DNA of 8,294 bases, from NCBI GenBank assembly GCA_012744295.1, contig JAAYIB010000043.1, forward strand, positions 1 through 8,294, given 5' to 3'. This DNA comes from Acholeplasmataceae bacterium. GTDB taxonomy: Bacteria; Bacillota; Negativicutes; Acidaminococcales; Acidaminococcaceae. Positions 1 through 6,522 of this stretch are shown here, piece by piece. Both the position numbers and the translations under genes were made by a program. How positions within the stretch are numbered: position 1 is the first letter of the stretch; each line of letters begins with the position of its first letter. Under the pieces are notes generated by a model. The model saw only the letters and a program-made list of their open reading frames with translations. It was not told where the DNA came from and ran no database searches.

Positions 1-40
1 AATATATCATAAAAGCAGTAAAAAAACAATTGTAAACATT

Positions 41-82
41 AATAAAGTAAAAGACTCGCGGCGCTTTTGCGCCGCGAGTCTT
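41..82 (-). terminator. Rho-independent terminator of groES-groEL
   Basis: A perfect 14-bp inverted repeat (51-64 against 69-82) encloses a 4-nt loop (AAAA on the transcript). On the minus strand it is followed by TTTTACTTTATT. It lies 14 nt past the groEL stop, so it ends the operon. The lower stem is GC-rich, and the T tract is interrupted but adequate. Confidence 0.93.
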
Positions 83-96
83 ATCAGCCTTACAGT

Positions 97-1725
97 TTAC
101 ATCATGCCCGGCATTCCGCCCATTGGCATGCCGCCCATTGGAGCCGCGCCTTCTTTGGCAGGCTTGTCTGCAACAAGCGTTTCGGTTGTCAGAATCATCG
201 CCGCAATGCTGGCCGCATTTTGCAGCGCGCTGCGGGTAACCTTGGCCGGATCGACAATACCGGCTTCGATCATGTCGACATATTCCTCGGTAAGAGCATT
301 GAAGCCTACGCCGGCTTTCGCCCTCTTGATGCTGTCAACAATAACGGCGCCCTCGAGACCGGAATTGTACGCAATCTGGCGGACCGGTTCTTCAATCGCA
401 CGTTTAACAATTGCCACGCCTGTTTTTTCGTCACCTACTGCCTCGATCTTGTCAAGAGCGGACTGAACCTGCAGGAATGCTACGCCGCCGCCGGCAACAA
501 TGCCCTCGGCAACAGCAGCGCGGGTTGCGTTAAGCGCATCCTCGATACGCAGTTTCTTTTCCTTGAGCTCGACTTCTGTAGCCGCGCCAACCTTGATTAC
601 GGCAACGCCGCCGGCAAGTTTTGCCAGGCGCTCCTGCAGCTTCTCCTTGTCAAAGTCGGAAGTGGTTTCAGGAATTTGTGCACGAATCTGGGCTACTCTC
701 GCCGCAATTTCGTCCTTGTTGCCGGAACCGTCGACAATCGTCGTCAGATCCTTGGTAACGCGGACCTGGCCGGCCGAACCGAGATCTTCAACGGTTGCGC
801 TGTCAAGCTTGCGGCCGACTTCCTCGCTGATTACGGTTGCACCTGTCAGAACAGCGATATCTTGCAGCATGGCCTTGCGGCGGTCGCCAAAACCCGGAGC
901 CTTGACCGCAACAGCCTTGAAGGTGCCGCGGAGCCTGTTAACTACCAGGGTCGCCAAAGCCTCTCCCTCAATGTCTTCCGCAATAATCAGAAGCTCACGG
1001 CCTTGCTGCACAACCTTTTCCAATACAGGCATGATGTCCTGGATCATCGTGATTTTACGATCGGTTATGAAGACGTAAGGATTGCTGAGAACAGCTTCCA
1101 TTTTGTCAGGATCGGTAATCATATAAGGAGAGATGTAACCACGGTCGAACTGCATGCCTTCAACAGTCTCCAGCATTGTTTCCATTGTTTTGGATTCTTC
1201 GACTGTAATGACGCCGTCATCGCCGACTTTTTCCATTGCGTCCGCAATCAGTCCGCCGATTTCTTCGTCTGCGGCGGAAATCGAAGCAACCTGTGCCTTG
1301 GCCGCCTTGGTCTGGACTTTCTTGGAAACTGCCTTCAACTCCTCAACCAAAACATTCACGGCGGTTTTAATGCCTTTTTTAACGATCATCGGGTTAGCGC
1401 CGGCTGCCACGTTCTTCATGCCTTCGCGTACCATTGCCTGTGCCAGCAGCGTAGCGGTGGTAGTTCCGTCTCCGGCCACGTCGTTGGTCTTGGTAGCTAC
1501 TTCTTTTACCAGTTGTGCGCCCATGTTCTCAAACGGGTCTTCCAACTCTATGTCGCGTGCGATAGTGACTCCGTCATTGGTTATTGCAGGTGCTCCGAAC
1601 TTCTTCTCAAGAACAACGTTGCGACCTTTAGGACCCAAGGTAACCTTTACTGCGTCTGCCAATGCGTTGACGCCTCGCTCTAAAGCACGACGAGCTTCTT
1701 CATTGAATAAAATCTGTTTTGCCAT
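97..1725 (-). CDS. groEL: GroEL (Hsp60) 60-kDa chaperonin
   Basis: This is the large subunit of the cytosolic chaperonin, an ATP-driven double heptameric ring that folds proteins under the GroES lid. The 542-aa product is full length for the family. It opens with MAKQILFNEEARRAL, carries the nucleotide-binding AGDGTTTATLL segment (D86, about residues 84-94), and has the C-terminal equatorial stretch EDALNATRAAVAEG followed by IVAGGG. It ends in the flexible GGM-type tail (PMGGMPMGGMPGMM) typical of GroEL1 chaperonins. The ATG at 1723-1725 is preceded by AAGGAG at 1736-1741, 10 nt upstream. groEL follows groES by 51 nt, a gap containing an A/T-rich run but no convincing hairpin, so the two should be one transcript controlled by the CIRCE operator upstream of groES. 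A 538-codon open frame lies antisense to this gene and is treated as a shadow. Confidence 0.99.
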   Translation of the reverse strand: MAKQILFNEEARRALERGVNALADAVKVTLGPKGRNVVLEKKFGAPAITNDGVTIARDIELEDPFENMGAQLVKEVATKTNDVAGDGTTTATLLAQAMVREGMKNVAAGANPMIVKKGIKTAVNVLVEELKAVSKKVQTKAAKAQVASISAADEEIGGLIADAMEKVGDDGVITVEESKTMETMLETVEGMQFDRGYISPYMITDPDKMEAVLSNPYVFITDRKITMIQDIMPVLEKVVQQGRELLIIAEDIEGEALATLVVNRLRGTFKAVAVKAPGFGDRRKAMLQDIAVLTGATVISEEVGRKLDSATVEDLGSAGQVRVTKDLTTIVDGSGNKDEIAARVAQIRAQIPETTSDFDKEKLQERLAKLAGGVAVIKVGAATEVELKEKKLRIEDALNATRAAVAEGIVAGGGVAFLQVQSALDKIEAVGDEKTGVAIVKRAIEEPVRQIAYNSGLEGAVIVDSIKRAKAGVGFNALTEEYVDMIEAGIVDPAKVTRSALQNAASIAAMILTTETLVADKPAKEGAAPMGGMPMGGMPGMM

Positions 1726-1735
1726 ATTCTCACAT

Positions 1736-1741
1736 CTCCTT
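1736..1741 (-). promoter_or_regulatory. groEL ribosome binding site
   Basis: AAGGAG on the minus strand lies 10 nt before the groEL ATG. The spacing is slightly long, but the match is strong and it fixes the start. Confidence 0.8.
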
Positions 1742-1776
1742 GTAATCTTGACTCAAAATTTTTGTTTTTTTAATGC

Positions 1777-2064
1777 TTATTCTACAACTGCAAGAATATC
1801 CCGTTCACTGAGAATCAAGTAGTCTTTGTCGTCAAGCTTGAACTCTGTACCGGCGTATTTCGCAAAAACGACAAGCTCGCCAACCTTGACTTCCGGGGCA
1901 AGACGGCTGCCGTTTTCAAGTATCTTTCCGCTGCCTACTGCAATTACCTTACCTGTTTGAGGCTTTTCCTTGGCTGCTGTGTCCGGCAGGAAAATACCGC
2001 TTGACGTCTTCTCTTCTTTTGCGATTGCTTCGACAATAATGTGATCTGCTAATGGTTTTAACAT
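1777..2064 (-). CDS. groES: GroES (Hsp10) co-chaperonin
   Basis: GroES is the heptameric lid that caps GroEL and drives encapsulation of the substrate. The 95-aa length is normal. It starts MLKPLADHIIVEA, typical of the Firmicute family. The mobile loop is about residues 16-36, with GIFLPDTA at 23-30 as the GroEL-contacting hydrophobic tripeptide; this is I-F-L where I-V-L is commoner, a mild variation. The C-terminal beta strands include YLILSERDILAVVE. The ATG at 2062-2064 has AAAGGGG at 2074-2080, 9 nt upstream. It is the first gene of the groES-groEL operon, with a sigma-A-type promoter and CIRCE operator directly upstream and an expected leader of about 80 nt. Confidence 0.98.
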   Translation of the reverse strand: MLKPLADHIIVEAIAKEEKTSSGIFLPDTAAKEKPQTGKVIAVGSGKILENGSRLAPEVKVGELVVFAKYAGTEFKLDDKDYLILSERDILAVVE

Positions 2065-2114
2065 TCTTACAATCCCCTTTCGTTGCCTTATATAAAATTA
2101 GAAAGTTTTATTTG

Positions 2115-2141
2115 TTAGCACTCCATTTATTTGAGTGCTAA
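2115..2141. promoter_or_regulatory. CIRCE operator (HrcA binding site)
   Basis: This is a perfect TTAGCACTC-N9-GAGTGCTAA inverted repeat. It is the conserved binding site of the heat-shock repressor HrcA, whose folding depends on GroEL. It begins about 12 nt downstream of the groES -10 box, so it covers the first transcribed bases, the usual arrangement for HrcA repression of groE. HrcA itself is not in the window and is inferred. Confidence 0.97.
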
Positions 2142-2152
2142 TTACATTACTT

Positions 2153-2181
2153 ATAATAATAAGTTTTGGGAAAAAAATCAA
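2153..2181 (-). promoter_or_regulatory. groES-groEL promoter (sigma-A type)
   Basis: On the minus strand, TTGATT (2176-2181) and TATTAT (2153-2158) are separated by exactly 17 nt. The predicted start is near 2146, just ahead of the CIRCE element. The -35 box touches the T-run of the upstream terminator. Confidence 0.85.
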
Positions 2182-2214
2182 GCCTTTTCTATAAAAAAAA
2201 TTGAAAAAGGCCTG
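2171..2214 (-). terminator. Terminator of the kinase-ANTAR operon
   Basis: Arms 2203-2214 and 2179-2189 pair over about 11 bp, with one bulged T and one G-T pair. They close a 13-nt A/T loop and are followed on the minus strand by A then seven T (2171-2178). It starts 4 nt after the response-regulator stop codon. Its right-hand arm and T-run share bases with the groE -35 box. Confidence 0.8.
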
Positions 2215-2217
2215 AAA

Positions 2218-2802
2218 TTACTGTTTTTGTTTTCCTGCTGCCGCAATGATTGCCTCGGCAAGCTCTTTCAGCGTCATACGCCGATTCATGCTGTACTGCT
2301 GCATTTTCCTGTAAGCTTCCCCTTCGGAAAAACCATGCGCCGACATCAGGATGCCCTTCGCCCGGTCAAGCAGCTTCCTTGTTCCAAGGCTCTCTTTCAG
2401 GAATTCAAGTTCTTGCCCCAGTGTCTTGATTTCGGCAAAGCGCGAGCGAGCAATCTCAATCGCTGCCGCCAGCTGCTCCTCACGTACCGGTTTCACCAAA
2501 TAGGCCAGGACGCCTGCTCCTTTTGCCTTATCTATCAATTCACCCTGACTGAATGCGGTCAGCAATATAACCGGCGCAATGTTTTCATTGTGAATTCTGC
2601 GGGCAGCCTCAATACCGTCGAGCCTCGGCATCTTTATATCCATAATCACAAGGTCGGGGCGCAGCTCCGAGGCCAGCCGGACGGCTTCCTCGCCGTCGGC
2701 GGCTTCGGCCATGACGATGTGTCCGGCCTCTGCAAGCATCTCCTTGATGTCCAAACGTATCAAAGCTTCGTCGTCAGCTACGATTACCCTCATTTTATCC
2801 AT
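2218..2802 (-). CDS. ANTAR-domain response regulator (PdtaR/EutV-like antiterminator)
   Basis: This is a two-component response regulator expected to bind RNA rather than DNA. With the ATG at 2800-2802 it is 194 aa. The receiver domain is about residues 1-118, with acidic pocket D10/D11, phosphoacceptor D55 in IMDIKMP, T82 and K104 (LVKP). A coiled linker at about 120-138 leads into the ANTAR domain at about 140-188, with the characteristic DRAKGILMSAHGFSEGEAY followed by an MTLKELAEAII helix. ANTAR proteins bind paired hexaloop hairpins in leader RNAs and prevent termination. The start MDKMRV was preferred over an in-frame codon 11 residues upstream because AAGGA (2812-2816) sits 9 nt away and the receiver begins immediately after. 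It lies 1 nt after the kinase stop (TGATATG), so translation is probably coupled. The target RNA is unknown; no convincing paired hexaloop site was found here. Confidence 0.95.
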   Translation of the reverse strand: MDKMRVIVADDEALIRLDIKEMLAEAGHIVMAEAADGEEAVRLASELRPDLVIMDIKMPRLDGIEAARRIHNENIAPVILLTAFSQGELIDKAKGAGVLAYLVKPVREEQLAAAIEIARSRFAEIKTLGQELEFLKESLGTRKLLDRAKGILMSAHGFSEGEAYRKMQQYSMNRRMTLKELAEAIIAAAGKQKQ

Positions 2803-2803
2803 A

Positions 2804-4198
2804 TCATCTCTTCCTTTCCAGCGGAATCCTTGCACGCGCCAAAGTCCCCATTGCCAGTGGCAGAAGCTTGAAGGTACCGTGCAGATCAGCCTCCGCCAAG
2901 GTTTGTATCAGTTTAAGACCAAGACCGGCTTCCTTCGCTCCGCCAAAATTCTCCGGCAGGCCCCTTCCGTCATCAGAGACTTCAAGCAGCAGTTCTTCAC
3001 CTTCTTTAGCAAGCCGTACTTGCAGACAACCTTTGTTTCTTCGTGCAAAAGCATGAGTAAGAGCATTTTGCAGCAATTCATTCAAGATAAGCCCTATGGC
3101 GACCACCTGTTCCGAGGACAGATAAATATCTTCCGCGTCCAGAGACGCTTCAAGCGCAAACTCCGGAGGAACCATCGCCTTTAAAACGGATCGATATATG
3201 CGCCCCGCCACCTCTGCAACATTAACCCTGTCATTTTCCTGCTGTGACAAGGCTTCATGTACAAGTGCGATGCTGTTGATTCTGCCGATGACATCTTCAA
3301 GAACGTCTTTAACCTTTTCTTCCTTCGTCCTGCGCTTCTGCAGGCGCAGCAAAGAAGAAATCATTTGCAGATTATTCTTGACTCGGTGGTGAATCTCCTT
3401 GATAACAGCGGCTTTCACCAGTAATTCTTCCTCTTTTTTCTTGAGTTCGGTTATATCTGTCAGAATGAGTATTGCCGAGCCGGCATCAGGGCGAGGAGAA
3501 GACGGCAGCACACGCAAAGAAAGCAGCAGCCCCTGTTTTCTTAGCTCCTTGCTTTCAGCTTGTCCTGCTTTCAGCACCATGCCTACAAGAGGCCAGTTCA
3601 GCCTGCCGCTGTTCACCCGCAGCCCGATGGGATTCGGTATGCCTATCAGGGAAAGAATGTGCCTCGCGTTATTATTCGCGCCGATAATGGCTCTCCTGGG
3701 GTCAATCAGCATAACCCCGTCACTGGGCGTAAGCCGCTTGTAATTTGAATCGGAGGAAAACCTTTGCTCATAATTCAGCATCAAGGTCATTGCCGTATCA
3801 ATGAAAAGATCTTCTCCGTCAAGGTTTTCCGGCCCGTATTTCTCGAAAGCAATCACCGCATAGCAACGACGCTTTGCGTCAAGCAAAGGAAAAAGCTTGA
3901 TTTTGGCAAACCTGCCAAGAGCGCTTTCCCGTCTTCCCGTAACCGGCATTCCGCTTTGCAGCGTCCGTCCAACCAAGGGTTCCTCAGCCAAACGCAGCCT
4001 TCTTCCGGCCATGCCGGCGGAATGATCCACAAAAGCTTTGAGGGGCAGGGCTTGCCCCTTCACATTAATATATTTTGGATCCATGTCACGAACATAAATA
4101 TAAACATGTGCCTGCGCAATATCCGCCGCAAGATCTGCTCCGGCCAGACAGTTTGACAGAATATTCGTTTGTTCACTGGTTAAAAGATGCTTCTCCAT
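2804..4198 (-). CDS. Soluble HisKA_2-family sensor histidine kinase (PdtaS/EutW-like)
   Basis: This sensor kinase should phosphorylate the ANTAR regulator that follows it. The 464-aa product has no membrane segment, so it should sense a cytosolic signal. Residues about 25-140 resemble the GAF-like sensor of PdtaS (EEPLVGRTLQSGMPV at 72-86). About 155-255 is PAS-like, ending in ILILTDITELKKKEEE, which leads into the dimerisation helix. The HisKA_2 box EIHHRVKNNLQ starts at 268, with H271 (the His before Arg) the likely phosphoacceptor. The HATPase domain has an N box with NELLQNALTHAF (373-384), G1 with DDGRGLP (409-415) and G2 with GLGLKLI (425-431). All catalytic motifs are intact. The ATG at 4196-4198 is the first possible start after an in-frame stop at 4232-4234; its Shine-Dalgarno (AGGCGGGGG) is G-rich and close. 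The upstream gap holds DnaA boxes. The ligand cannot be read from the sequence. Confidence 0.94.
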   Translation of the reverse strand: MEKHLLTSEQTNILSNCLAGADLAADIAQAHVYIYVRDMDPKYINVKGQALPLKAFVDHSAGMAGRRLRLAEEPLVGRTLQSGMPVTGRRESALGRFAKIKLFPLLDAKRRCYAVIAFEKYGPENLDGEDLFIDTAMTLMLNYEQRFSSDSNYKRLTPSDGVMLIDPRRAIIGANNNARHILSLIGIPNPIGLRVNSGRLNWPLVGMVLKAGQAESKELRKQGLLLSLRVLPSSPRPDAGSAILILTDITELKKKEEELLVKAAVIKEIHHRVKNNLQMISSLLRLQKRRTKEEKVKDVLEDVIGRINSIALVHEALSQQENDRVNVAEVAGRIYRSVLKAMVPPEFALEASLDAEDIYLSSEQVVAIGLILNELLQNALTHAFARRNKGCLQVRLAKEGEELLLEVSDDGRGLPENFGGAKEAGLGLKLIQTLAEADLHGTFKLLPLAMGTLARARIPLERKR

Positions 4199-4246
4199 AT
4201 TCCCCCGCCTGCCCGATTGTTTTCTGAATTTTCATCGGCGCACCGT

Positions 4247-4329
4247 CAATCCACTTTTTATCCACAGCAAACAACTTTCTATCCACAGGGAAAACGTCGT
4301 TGGCAAGCCGTTTCTTCAACTTGTCCACA
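4247..4329 (+). promoter_or_regulatory. DnaA-box cluster
   Basis: Three 9-mers in one orientation match the DnaA box: TTATCCACA at 4258-4266 (perfect), CTATCCACA at 4279-4287 (8/9) and TTGTCCACA at 4321-4329 (8/9). A weak fourth, CAATCCACT at 4247-4255, matches 6/9. First-base spacings are 11, 21 and 42 bp, close to whole turns of B-DNA, so bound DnaA would lie on one face. The cluster fills the 167-bp gap between tsaD and the kinase gene. No AT-rich unwinding region and no dnaA/dnaN genes are present, so this is not an obvious oriC. A titration site or DnaA-controlled promoter is more likely. Confidence 0.65.
4278..4306 (-). promoter_or_regulatory. Possible promoter of the kinase-ANTAR operon
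   Basis: On the minus strand, TTGCCA (4301-4306) is followed after 17 nt by GATAGA (4278-4283). The -35 is good and the -10 poor (3/6). The -10 lies inside the second DnaA box, so DnaA binding would block it. No clear terminator follows tsaD, so read-through from the t6A operon is an alternative source of transcript. Confidence 0.25.
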
Positions 4330-4365
4330 ATTGACGCAATTTTCTTCGTCTCTTGCAGAGTCTAA

Positions 4366-5382
4366 TCATACCAACTTGAGTGCCGGATCTGCATTCAGAT
4401 CCAAACCGCTGATTTCCTTGTTAATAAACTTATAATAGCCGCGGCAGGCAATCATCACTGCATTGTCAGTGCAAAGCACCTGCTTCGGATAAACAAGACT
4501 TACGCCGACCGCGGATGCCGCCTTTGCCAATTCCTCCTGCAAGGTTTTGTTAGCGGAAACGCCGCCTGCCAACACTATCTTCTTCAAACCTGTCGCTTCA
4601 AGGGCTTGTATGCTCTTTTTGACAAGAACGTCAACAATGGCCTCCTGAAAGCTTGCGGCAACATCATCACGGCTAATTTCTCTTCCTGCCTGTTTTTCCT
4701 TATGCAGGTAGTTGATTACCGCGGACTTCAATCCGCTGAAACTGAAATCATACCCTTGATCGAGCAATGCCCTCGGAAAATCTACGGCGGCAGGGTTACC
4801 CCCGCGTGCCAGCTTTTCTATTTCGGGTCCGCCCGGGTATTGCAGGCCCATGAAACGTGCAATCTTGTCAAAAGCCTCACCGGCAGCGTCGTCCTTAGTC
4901 TGTCCAAGCAGTTCAAAAGAATTGTAGTCGGCAACCCTCATCAATGCGGTATGCCCGCCCGACACCACAAGTGCCAGAAAAGGCGGTTCAAGCTCGTCAT
5001 CCGCAATGAAGTTGGCAAAAACATGGCCTTCAAGATGATTAACCCCGATAAGAGGCTTATCAAGGGCAAAAGTTAGAGCTTTCGCGGCAGACAGACCTAC
5101 AAGCAGCGCACCGACAAGACCGGGTCCGTAGGTCACTGCAATCGCGTCTATATCGGCAAGCTCGACGCCGGCCCGTGAAAGGGCCTCGTCGATTACGGGC
5201 ATCACTTTTTCAATATGCTTGCGGGAGGCAATTTCAGGCACAACTCCGCCGAACTTTCTATGAATGTCAATCTGAGACGCAATGACGTCCGAAAGCACGA
5301 TCCTGCCGTTCTTTACTACCGCGGCTGCCGTTTCGTCACAGCTGCTTTCGATTCCCAGTATGTAAATATCCTTTTTAACCAT
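4366..5382 (-). CDS. tsaD: tRNA t6A37 threonylcarbamoyltransferase TsaD
   Basis: TsaD transfers the threonylcarbamoyl group from threonylcarbamoyl-AMP to N6 of A37 in ANN-decoding tRNAs, working with TsaB and TsaE; it was formerly called Gcp or YgjD. The protein is 338 aa, the usual length. It shows GIESSCDETA (10-19), the metal-binding HxxxH pair H116/H120 in NHLEGH, SGGHT (141-145), the FSFSGLKSA segment (213-221), the LAGGVSANK nucleotide-binding loop (271-279) and the third metal ligand D306 in CTDNA. The frame is open 35 codons further upstream, but the ATG at 5380-5382 has AGGAG (5389-5393) 6 nt away and starts right at the conserved domain. It overlaps rimI by 8 nt. It is the last gene of the tsaE-tsaB-rimI-tsaD operon, and only a weak hairpin with no T-run follows it. 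Confidence 0.98.
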   Translation of the reverse strand: MVKKDIYILGIESSCDETAAAVVKNGRIVLSDVIASQIDIHRKFGGVVPEIASRKHIEKVMPVIDEALSRAGVELADIDAIAVTYGPGLVGALLVGLSAAKALTFALDKPLIGVNHLEGHVFANFIADDELEPPFLALVVSGGHTALMRVADYNSFELLGQTKDDAAGEAFDKIARFMGLQYPGGPEIEKLARGGNPAAVDFPRALLDQGYDFSFSGLKSAVINYLHKEKQAGREISRDDVAASFQEAIVDVLVKKSIQALEATGLKKIVLAGGVSANKTLQEELAKAASAVGVSLVYPKQVLCTDNAVMIACRGYYKFINKEISGLDLNADPALKLV

Positions 5383-5854
5383 CTGATTCTCCTGTTCTTT
5401 GCCGATACAGCCACATAATAACCGCATCTTCTCCGTCATCGTAGTACCTCGGTCTGACGCCTGCGGCGGAAAATCCAACCCGCTCATACGTCCTGATTGC
5501 CGGCGCGTTGCTTTTCCTTACTTCAAGCGTGACGGCCTCCGCATCCTCCTGCCAGGCCGACCGCACCATCGCATCGGCTATGAATCGTCCCAGTCCTTTG
5601 CCGCGTTCATTTGTCTTTACGGCGATTCTGATAACCTGAGCCTCGCCGGCAACGAGCCAGTAACCTGCAAACCCGATTATGGCCTTTTTGCGCTCGAGCA
5701 CGAAGTAAGTGGCCAGCGCCGCGTTTATTTCCGCAAGCCAGGTTTCGCAGGTCCAGAGCTCTCTGAAAGACTCTTGTTCAATTTGACGTACCGCCTTCAA
5801 GTCAGAGGCCGCCATTTTCCTGACCGTTAAATTTTTTTTTGCTTCTTTTCCCAT
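5375..5854 (-). CDS. rimI: Ribosomal-protein alanine N-acetyltransferase RimI (GNAT)
   Basis: This GNAT acetyltransferase of the RimI family acetylates the N-terminal alanine of ribosomal protein S18 in well-studied bacteria. It is 159 aa. The domain begins LTVRKMAASDLKAV. The acetyl-CoA site is IAVKTNERGKGLGRF (77-91), with the R/QxxGxG/A signature at 84-89. E111 (LEVRKSN) and Y123 correspond to the general base and acid of Escherichia coli RimI. The ATG at 5852-5854 lies inside the end of tsaB (28-nt overlap) with GGAAG a few bases upstream. A later ATG at 5813-5815 would cut into the first strand, so the earlier start is preferred. An A9 run near codons 5-8 lies in the overlap and could let tsaB read into this frame by a -1 slip. 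Placement between tsaB and tsaD is common in Firmicutes. Confidence 0.95.
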   Translation of the reverse strand: MGKEAKKNLTVRKMAASDLKAVRQIEQESFRELWTCETWLAEINAALATYFVLERKKAIIGFAGYWLVAGEAQVIRIAVKTNERGKGLGRFIADAMVRSAWQEDAEAVTLEVRKSNAPAIRTYERVGFSAAGVRPRYYDDGEDAVIMWLYRQRTGESDG

Positions 5855-6522
5855 AGTTCTTCCGCTTCCGAACGTCTGATATAATTGATGTCTATTGCAA
5901 ACGGTTCAACTGCCCCGCCTGCTGCAGCCTGCTCAAAACCTGCAATCGCTACTGAAGTTGCCTTGGGCATTCTTACCTGGTCTGGCGCAATGGCGACATT
6001 GTCCGGCAGTTTTTGTGAAAATAGTTTTTCGCACTCCCCCATCAGAACAACCTGCTTGTTCACAGAGCCAAGTTTTTCCATAAGTTTCTCCCCGCCGACA
6101 ACCGCTGCCTGTTTTGTCTCGGACAGCCGACCCTTGCGCCATTCGTACATTCCCAGATAATAGTTGCCCTTCTGTGCGTCAAGCACGGGTGCCATCACAA
6201 CGCCTTCAATCGGTAGGTTGTATGCCATTGCCTTCAAGGTATCCACACCGCAGATAGGTATGCGCCAGGCATATGCTATTGCCTCCGCCGTAGCAAGCCC
6301 TATGCGCAGGCCCGTAAAAGACCCGGGCCCGATACTTACCGCAATCAAGTCAATATCTCTCTTTTTGATGCCTGTTCGCTCGAAAAGCTGGTTCAGCTGA
6401 GGCAAAAGACCTTCGGAGTGGGTTCTGCCAAGATTTATTTCATAACCGGCAACCGGTTCCTTGTCGCGGCAAAGAGCGACGGAGCAAACCTTGGTTGCCG
6501 TATCAATCCCTAAAATTAACAA
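5827..6522 (-). CDS. tsaB: t6A complex subunit TsaB (YeaZ), TTG start
   Basis: TsaB is the catalytically inactive TsaD paralogue of the ASKHA fold that dimerises with TsaD and scaffolds t6A synthesis. From the TTG at 6520-6522 it is 231 aa, a normal length. It reads MLILGIDTATKVCSVAL, with THSEGLLPQL (34-43), the diagnostic GPGSFTGLRIGL (65-76) and LDAQKGNYY (114-122). Near the end, NYIRRSEAE is the usual C-terminal TsaB signature. The frame is open further upstream (ATG at 6550-6552 or beyond), but only the TTG places AAAGGTGG (6529-6536) 6 nt away and starts at the first beta strand. It overlaps tsaE by 20 nt. Its last codons run through an A9 tract and stop one codon later, giving an A_AAA_AAA slippery heptamer. 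Confidence 0.95.
   Translation of the reverse strand: MLILGIDTATKVCSVALCRDKEPVAGYEINLGRTHSEGLLPQLNQLFERTGIKKRDIDLIAVSIGPGSFTGLRIGLATAEAIAYAWRIPICGVDTLKAMAYNLPIEGVVMAPVLDAQKGNYYLGMYEWRKGRLSETKQAAVVGGEKLMEKLGSVNKQVVLMGECEKLFSQKLPDNVAIAPDQVRMPKATSVAIAGFEQAAAGGAVEPFAIDINYIRRSEAEELWEKKQKKI
5832..5840 (-). other. A9 slippery run in the tsaB/rimI overlap
   Basis: Nine consecutive A on the minus strand read CAA AAA AAA ATT TAA in the tsaB frame and GCA AAA AAA AAT TTA in the rimI frame. The zero-frame phase makes an exact X_XXY_YYZ heptamer (A_AAA_AAA). The rimI frame is -1 relative to tsaB, so a -1 ribosomal shift, or one extra A in the RNA, continues into RimI. The motif is certain; its use is not shown. 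Confidence 0.6.

Noticed and set aside
67..1683. 538-codon open frame on the plus strand opposite groEL
   Set aside because: It is exactly antisense to a certain groEL gene. Its product is rich in H, C, N and F without recognisable motifs, it begins at a TTG inside the groEL terminator loop, and it has no ribosome binding site. The codon bias of groEL removes stops from this frame.
2131..2871. 246-codon open frame on the plus strand across the groE promoter and ANTAR gene
   Set aside because: It begins inside CIRCE and runs antisense to the response regulator and the kinase end, with no domain or ribosome binding site.
3527..3540. 14-mer CAGCCCCTGTTTTC repeated at 7057-7070
   Set aside because: One copy is inside the kinase gene and one is intergenic, with unrelated flanks. 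A single 14-base match is not strong enough for a functional repeat.
4176..4235. 20-codon ORF overlapping the kinase start (ATG at 4233-4235, minus strand)
   Set aside because: It has no usable ribosome binding site and no hallmark of a leader peptide. Such short frames are expected by chance.
4240..4251. 12-mer shared in inverted orientation with the terminator at 7096-7107
   Set aside because: A few 12-base matches are expected by chance in 8 kb on both strands, and the flanks do not match, so it is not taken as a repeat family.
4247..4329. Chromosomal origin of replication
   Set aside because: There is no dnaA, dnaN, rpmH or gidA neighbourhood and no AT-rich unwinding stretch beside the boxes. 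Only the DnaA-box cluster is supported.
4330..4365. Terminator after tsaD
   Set aside because: The only inverted repeat is a 5- to 6-bp stem with a mismatch, and no T-run follows it on the minus strand.
6239..6247. Near-match DnaA box GTATCCACA inside tsaB
   Set aside because: It is a single 8/9 match within coding sequence and without neighbours, so chance is the simplest explanation.
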